A DNA stretch of 64,000 nt, taken from positions 1,178,001-1,242,000 of the forward strand of contig OX621163.1 in assembly GCA_951640195.1 (NCBI GenBank), given 5' to 3'. The stretch comes from Porpolomopsis calyptriformis (Eukaryota > Basidiomycota > Agaricomycetes > Agaricales > Hygrophoraceae). A program made the position numbers and the translations under genes. Numbering within the stretch: position 1 is the stretch's first letter; each line of letters opens with the position of its first letter. Positions 57,776 to 64,000 of this stretch are shown here, in pieces. The notes beneath the pieces were generated by a model. That model searched no databases and was not told the DNA's origin. It saw nothing but the letters and a program-made list of their open reading frames with translations.

Positions 57776-60710
57776 ATGAAACGACCCCAATTCACAGCAG
57801 AGAACATCGACCAGCAGCTGCAGCAAATCCACTTGCTCGACCCGTCCTCTTCATCCGAAAATCTTGAACAATTGGGACCACTTATCAAACATATTCATTC
57901 CAACAAACAGCAAGAGGTGTTTCTGCGTGCTATCCATGAATTGATTGAATCGAAGGATGCCGAAATTGAAAAGATATGCAGCGACAACTACCAGGACTTT
58001 ATCTCGTCTGTGTCGACACTTTTCTCCATCAAATCCTACACCTCGAAGCTGAAGGAAAAGATCACCACCTTGGATACCAATGTCTCTCAAGCAGGACATG
58101 GACTGGTCGAAAAGAAACGAGCTCTCCTTCAGTCAAAGAAAACAGCAGCCAATCTGGACGAAGCTATTGATACGTTGCAGGCATGTTTGAGGGTTTTGGA
58201 TGTTGTGAATCGTGTAGGGGAGATGGTCAAAGATGGAAAATATTGGAGCGCGCTGAGGGTTAGTCTTTCCACTCCTTTTGACAACAGCAATCAACGAATT
58301 TATTCCTTTGATCTCTATCCACAGTCTCTGGAGGACATTCAAAACATGCCCCCTACCTCGTTATCGCAAACTCCATTTTTTCAGCATCTTCTATCCTCGC
58401 TGCCGTCATTGCGTGGTCAGATAAAAGACGCTGTCACTGCTTCCGTAAAGCAATGGTTACTAGAAATCAGGAATGTTAGTGCTCAAGTCGGAAAGTTGGC
58501 CCTCGAGTTTATGGAAGCCCGTGCGAGACGCTGGAGAACACGGCGAGAGAAGGACCCGATGCTGCGAGTGAGTCGAGTCGGTAGCGCGGTGGAGTTGGTC
58601 ACATATGAAAAGTCAGAAGGTAAATTTCGCATAAATCCTCCCTTGCTAAAGCATTCACAGACCATCTTTGAACCAGACAATATTCTCGACAACGATCGGC
58701 TTCACGTAGATTTCAAGCCTCTTTATGAATGCATTCATATATACACAACTTTGGATTCCCTTGACGAGCTTCGAAAATCATACCAAGCGGATCGGAAGGT
58801 AACCTCTCTGCTTGTCATTTTCACACCGTTTTGAGCTTGTATCTCAAGGCGCAATCCGACCTTATCCTACCAGATCCTCTCCCTATTGCGGCCCTTCCCT
58901 CCCTCACGCAAGAAATATCTGGTTTTTTTATCATCGAGACTCATGTGCTCAACACGACTGGTGACTTCCGGTCCGAAATGGAAGTGGAAGAGCTTTGGGA
59001 TGCGCTCGTGGGGCGCTTATGTGTGGGTGTGGAGAGCACACTTCGGGCGGAGACAGATCCAGACGTGTTCCTCAAAGTGAAGGAGTGCCTGATTGGGTTT
59101 ATTATGACCGTTGAAGTAAGATTCATCTCTTGTATGCGAATTTTGGCCATCTTACGTTCCACCAGTCATCAACATGCTCGACAAATCCGTTACATTCTTT
59201 CATCTTACTTTTGTTCGAGAAATACGCTACGCTTCTGGAACAACAGTTCAAGCGACGCTTCGAAAAGGTCAGCCTAAATTATTTTCCGATATCATCTCCT
59301 CAGAACTAATTCCATTCGACAAAGATTGTGCTTCAAGACGATCACTTGCCAATGCTCCTTGACCAGTCTAGTGAGGTAGAGTCTGTTCTTGAAGTGGTCT
59401 GGGTCAACAGCAGGGAAAAGGATGAGCTCCTCCTGTAAGTTCTATGTGACCGCCTTTTTTGGCATTACTGACAAAGTAAACGTTAGGGGTGTTCTACCTA
59501 TAAGTCTTCCTTGGTCCCAAAGCTTCTATCTGTGCTGCCAAGATGTACGCGTCAGGTTGCACCATCTGCGTTATTTGTCCCTCACCGGTGAAGACAGATC
59601 AGGGACTTTGTACAGAATTTTTATCAATTTGTCGAAGGTGTTTCTCAACATCATCGAAACATTGATGAACTCTTGAGCAAAGTAATGTCGTTTTACGCAA
59701 TTAACTTTCCACACACTAACCATTGTCCCACGCAGTCCTTAGATAATCTCCTCATCAAGCATGTCAGTGAAATGATCGGTCAACGGCTCGCTGGAACCTC
59801 CACACTTTCGCAGATAGCGCAGATAGTGACGAATTTGGAACATTTCCAGGTCGCGTGCACGGAACTGGAACGTTCCTTGACAAGTCTACGGTTTGTCTTC
59901 GGCGCATACGCAACTTGTCGAGGCTGAGAGTGTTCTACTCCAGCTCCGCTCAACGGGGTGGTATCATCCGCCTGTCCGCTTCGGCCTCCTTTTCAGCTAC
60001 ACTTGCTCGTGCCTTGGAGCGTTTGACAGGTCTCATCAGCTCAAAGCTTGACGACTTCTTTGAGCTTTCGGAGTACAACTGGACACCAAAGTCACAAGAA
60101 GATTCTCCGAGCATGTATTTGTACGAGCTGGTCAATTGGCTGACCACGGTAGTAGATTCACTGGTCATCAAGGACGCATACAAGGACGAGGCCTACAAAG
60201 GTGCGGTGACGTACATTGCAGATTGCTTCATCGTGAGCGCGCATAACTCCTTCAATGTCCTTGGCCTTTCAAACTGACCACAGTTTGGCTCAAGGACTTC
60301 TTGACGGGACGAAGTATAGATATGATTAACGAGAATGCGATATCCAACGTTCTTGTCGACGTCGACTTTCTAGAAGATTCTTTAAAACGTATTGGAAGAC
60401 AGCATCTAATCTCTCCCTTCGCAGAATTACGTTCCGTGCGTGCTTCTCGTGTGTGTTACTATTTGCGCTGACGGCGGCGGAAACCTAGACAACGTCAATT
60501 GCACTCTCCGACACTGTACAGGAGTATCTTGTGCCAGCGGTTCGAAAATCATCATACAGCGCTGTCAAGCAAAAACGTCTGCAAGCCTTGCTGGAGAAAC
60601 TGGCAAAGTATGGGTCAACGTGCCGAGATGTTCCTTCCAGGGAGCTGGGAGAGAAACGCAGGAGAGAAGCTGAGGCTGTGGGTCGATTGTTTCCGGGCGA
60701 GGGACGGTGA
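57776..60710 (+). CDS. SEC15: Exocyst subunit SEC15
   Basis: MKRPQFTAENIDQQLQQIHL, then IKHIHSNKQQEVFLRAIHELIESKDAEIEKICSDNYQDFISSV, coiled coil to LDTLQACLRVLDVVNRVGEMVKDGKYWSALR, SLEDIQNMPPTSLSQTPFFQHL, DAVTASVKQWLLEIRNVSAQVGKLALE, and the Sec15 C-terminal helical domain (LNRAFDDFFELSEYNW-like: SSKLDDFFELSEYNWTPK). Ends RRREAEAVGRLFPGEGR at 60,710. Several introns. Rab effector of the exocyst at sites of polarised secretion. Confidence 0.92.
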
Positions 60711-60927
60711 ACAAATTGTTTTTTTCGATTCCTTTGACTACTGAGAAAATAGCTTTTATAATACCCCTGGGGCAGATTTGTACATGAGAGACAATGTAAG
60801 GTCTTGGAATGAACCTAGCGAGTATGATGGGAGGGGGAAGCAACGGTGTATATGTCTGCGAAATTGTGAGGAATCGTGTGACACGTGTAACAACAGGAAA
60901 ATGGATCCAGAAGGTAAACAAATCGGA

Positions 60928-61737
<810 letters not shown>

Positions 61738-62092
61738 GGTGGATTATTTAGAAGGGAGGAGGTGGATTGCAAAATTGTGCGATGAGGGCGGGTGGTAGAC
61801 GATTTGAAGATGGATTCAGGCTCCGCCTGTTATATTAAGTTTGCTCCGCCACCGTCGAGTCACTCAGCCGGCATCGACCACGTCGCAACTGACCGTCACT
61901 TTTACGTGGGGACCCGGGTTTGGCTTGACATTGCCAGTGCTTGAATTATAGAATATTATAATAAGATGGCAACTAATGCGGAATCGTAAGGTACATAGAG
62001 CGGAGGCAGTAAATGAGGGAGTTTATCGTAGAGAGTATTTATCGTAGAGAGTATCCAGTATGTATACATCATTGGACGCCAGGTCTCGATGT
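61738..62092. other. Intergenic region between ARF1 start and phosphatase end
   Basis: Holds the ARF1 promoter and leader (GC-rich stretch 61,820-61,920). A near-tandem TTTATCGTAGAGAGTAT pair (about 62,021-62,052) lies in the 3' region of the phosphatase gene. No other gene seen. Confidence 0.55.
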
Positions 62093-62777
62093 TCATCGGA
62101 TGTTTTGTTCCTTCAGTCTTCGTTCGATCTTCGCCCGATAGTTGAGGTAGATACCGCACGATGGGTTGGGTGCATACCGACAAAGCTCAAATATTACGAG
62201 CTGTTCATGAAAGCCGGGGTTTAGCCATATCTGATCCCGCGCTGAACAGTGTACGCTTAGAAGCCTGGTCCAAGTGGGGAATAGACACTACTCACCGCGT
62301 CGGACAATCTCCAACGCTTCTGTAGCACTCAGCTGTCGAGAGTACATCACTGTGAATGGGCGTCAATGACGGTCTCCCGGAAAGGAAAGAAACTTACGAT
62401 AAGCTGCGATGACCGCAGCACTCCTGGACAAGCCCTGGACACAGTGAACGAGGACGACGCCTTGCGATCTGAGGGCATGATCTATGAATCGACACGCGCT
62501 TGGAAGGTGTATGAGCAGATCGGCATAGTCCACGTCTTCGACGGGTATGCGCATATGTGTAATACCTGATTCCGGCAACTCGGCCGGAATGGCATCGTCA
62601 CAGACGGACAGGATGTGTGATACACGACGTTCGGTCAGGGACCTTGACGATCTAGCCGCCATGATACTGACAGAAGAAAGAAAAGATGAGAAGAAGCGAG
62701 AGAGAGAGGGCCGAGAGGACTTACTTCCCCAAATAAAGTCTGCCGTCGATGATAGCGTTGACGTTCTTCCAGCCCAT
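62093..62777 (-). CDS. Atypical dual-specificity protein phosphatase
   Basis: Starts MGWKNVNAIIDGRLYLGN across an intron to IMAARSSRSLTERRVSHILSVC. The catalytic HCVQGLSRSAAVIAAY has the HC-x5-R signature; after introns come LMYSRQLSATEALEIVRR and the end RAKIERRLKEQNIR. About 200 aa, a catalytic domain alone, like DUSP12 without its zinc tail. Substrate unknown. Confidence 0.88.
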
Positions 62778-63698
62778 TGGGAGTTACTTGAGATTTAACG
62801 AGCTCTTGTACGAACTCATGACTCGTACTTGTACTACGCGCCATCCTCTCGACGGACAATGACCAAGGCCGTTGGGAGGTCCGGATACGACAGTTGCCGT
62901 AGTGGAAGAGTAAGTCTGTATGTCCCTGCGCAAAACCGCTTGGAAAAGGATGGCAGTGTGGACGAATAGTGACTCACAGCCTTCCTATGCCGCGAGAAAG
63001 ACCATCCAAGAAATACAGGAACAAACAAGGGCACGATGTGATTACATAAGCAAGGTGAGCCCGGTTTGCTGTGCCTTTTGCGAGCGTTTAGGCCATAAAA
63101 GGTAAGAAATGTTCGGAAGCTGGACTGGGCCGCGACACATCCATGTTGTTTCAACCTCTATCTTAGACCACATGAAAGGCCGTCATTCGTGCCTGGTGTG
63201 CACGTAATCATTGATGGAAGGAACATGCCTGGGGTTGTGTACTTGAGAGAAGCGGAATATTCACAGCAGGTGTATTCCGTTGAGGCAAACGCTGTGGACC
63301 ATTACGGACAGCGGCGGAACGGAACGAGCACGGGGAGGATCCGCTTGCAAGGCGACAAAAACGTTCCTGTCGCTGGACTGCCATATGTAACTCCTTGCGA
63401 TTACGGTACCGCGTGCGGTCAGCTCTGGACGATGCGGTGTGAAACGGAGGAGATTGGGAGGAACAGCGGGTCAAACGAAAGCAATGCAATTAATCGTCGC
63501 TGGACAGGGCGCACACTACCCAATGCGAGGAGGGCGTGGACTTGGGACGTTCAACAGCCGGGTGCTCTGGTAAGCGAAAGTGGATTATATAATACGACAA
63601 AAACATATTATCAGGTCGTGGCCCTCATCGGTTGTTATCACCATGAAGATTGAGTGGGAATCGGTTCGACAGCTTCTCTTTCTTTGCCGAAACTGCTG
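62778..63698. other. Region without a secure gene
   Basis: Open plus-strand stretches exist (about 62,920-63,105 and 63,189-63,653) with possible splice sites (GTAAGA near 63,101 and CTTAG near 63,166). No ATG-initiated, domain-bearing product could be built. Likely the leader or 5' exons of the gene at 63,699. Confidence 0.35.
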
Positions 63699-64000
63699 AT
63701 GGACCACTCCCAGGACAAACAAAGTGGCAGACCGAAGGTGTCTACCATGCATGGTTGGCTGGCCAAGATGAGAGGAACACTGCTCGGAGATGAAGCTCTC
63801 AGAAGTCGGGGAATGAAGGAGATGCGAGACGCTCGCGCTATGCGGCGTTACAGGCGCAAGAAGGAAGCTCAGCGGAAGCGCTCGATTTGCGCCACCTTAT
63901 TCTCTCTCCTTGGCCCCAAACACCGCCAGTCGAGACCACCCGTTGTCTCCCCTCGAAGAGGTTATCGACCGCGCAGTCTTGACGACAGTCGCAGCCGAGA
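63699..64000 (+). CDS. Basic orphan protein, partial at window edge
   Basis: ATG 63,699 opens a frame to the window end (100 codons): MDHSQDKQSGRPKVSTMHGW, then LAKMRGTLLGDEALRSRG, EMRDARAMRRYRRKKEAQRK, and a Ser/Pro/Arg tail. Small basidiomycete proteins with a HGW..K..G....D..L...G..EMR.AKA.R.YR pattern are familiar to me, but none has a known function. Could begin in an upstream exon. Confidence 0.55.
   Translation, partial: MDHSQDKQSGRPKVSTMHGWLAKMRGTLLGDEALRSRGMKEMRDARAMRRYRRKKEAQRKRSICATLFSLLGPKHRQSRPPVVSPRRGYRPRSLDDSRSR

Noticed and set aside
62834..63154. Minus-strand 106-codon frame
   Set aside because: No domain; overlaps the promoter and the phosphatase start region.

Overview
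The window reads as basidiomycete (Agaricomycete-type) nuclear DNA. The genes have many short GT-AG introns of about 45-65 nt with CTAAC/CTAAT-like branch points, the gene order is tight and alternating, and the transposons are fungal chromoviruses and copia elements. There are two sharply different halves.

Positions 1 to about 33,390 are a nested pile of LTR retrotransposons. Element I (1-6070, minus, left end outside the window) is a Ty3/gypsy chromovirus with one gag frame, one pol frame and six nonsense changes. Positions 6071-12,964 hold solo LTRs inserted into each other, a small intron-containing orphan gene (8311-8903) and a broken copia gag (copia II). A CpG-poor gypsy remnant on the plus strand (12,165 onward) was hit by a solo LTR (12,290-12,965) and by copia I (13,196-33,279, minus). 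Copia I was itself split by element III (14,828-23,706, ACGA target duplication) and by element II (25,905-32,584, GTGAG target duplication). Most insertion ends carry a target duplication, so the order of events can be read.

Element II looks complete: identical 370-bp LTRs, intact gag and pol with chromodomain, and a third ORF. Elements I and II share three features: a -1 frameshift heptamer at the gag stop, an 11-nt match between the predicted RNA 5' end and the site next to the LTR that co-varies between the two (Tf1-type self-priming), and a downstream ORF3. In element II, ORF3 starts with a nine-residue exact match to the histone H3 tail around lysine 9, while pol ends in a chromodomain. 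Element III carries an antisense, intron-containing gene with a Zn2Cys6-type cysteine pattern, and a second copy of its polypurine tract in the middle of pol. Both copia elements have a primer site complementary to the initiator-tRNA anticodon arm, and the gag ATG lies inside it.

Positions 33,461-64,000 are gene-dense host DNA, largely free of transposons: RRN3, an AAA ATPase, SWC4, VTC1, U1-C, LSM3, an orphan gene, GRR1, glutaminyl-tRNA synthetase, CFT2, two tandem alpha-tubulins, a HAD phosphatase, SEC15, ARF1, a dual-specificity phosphatase and a partial basic orphan gene. Many are divergent pairs with fewer than 100 bp between start codons; U1-C and LSM3, both spliceosomal, are one such pair.
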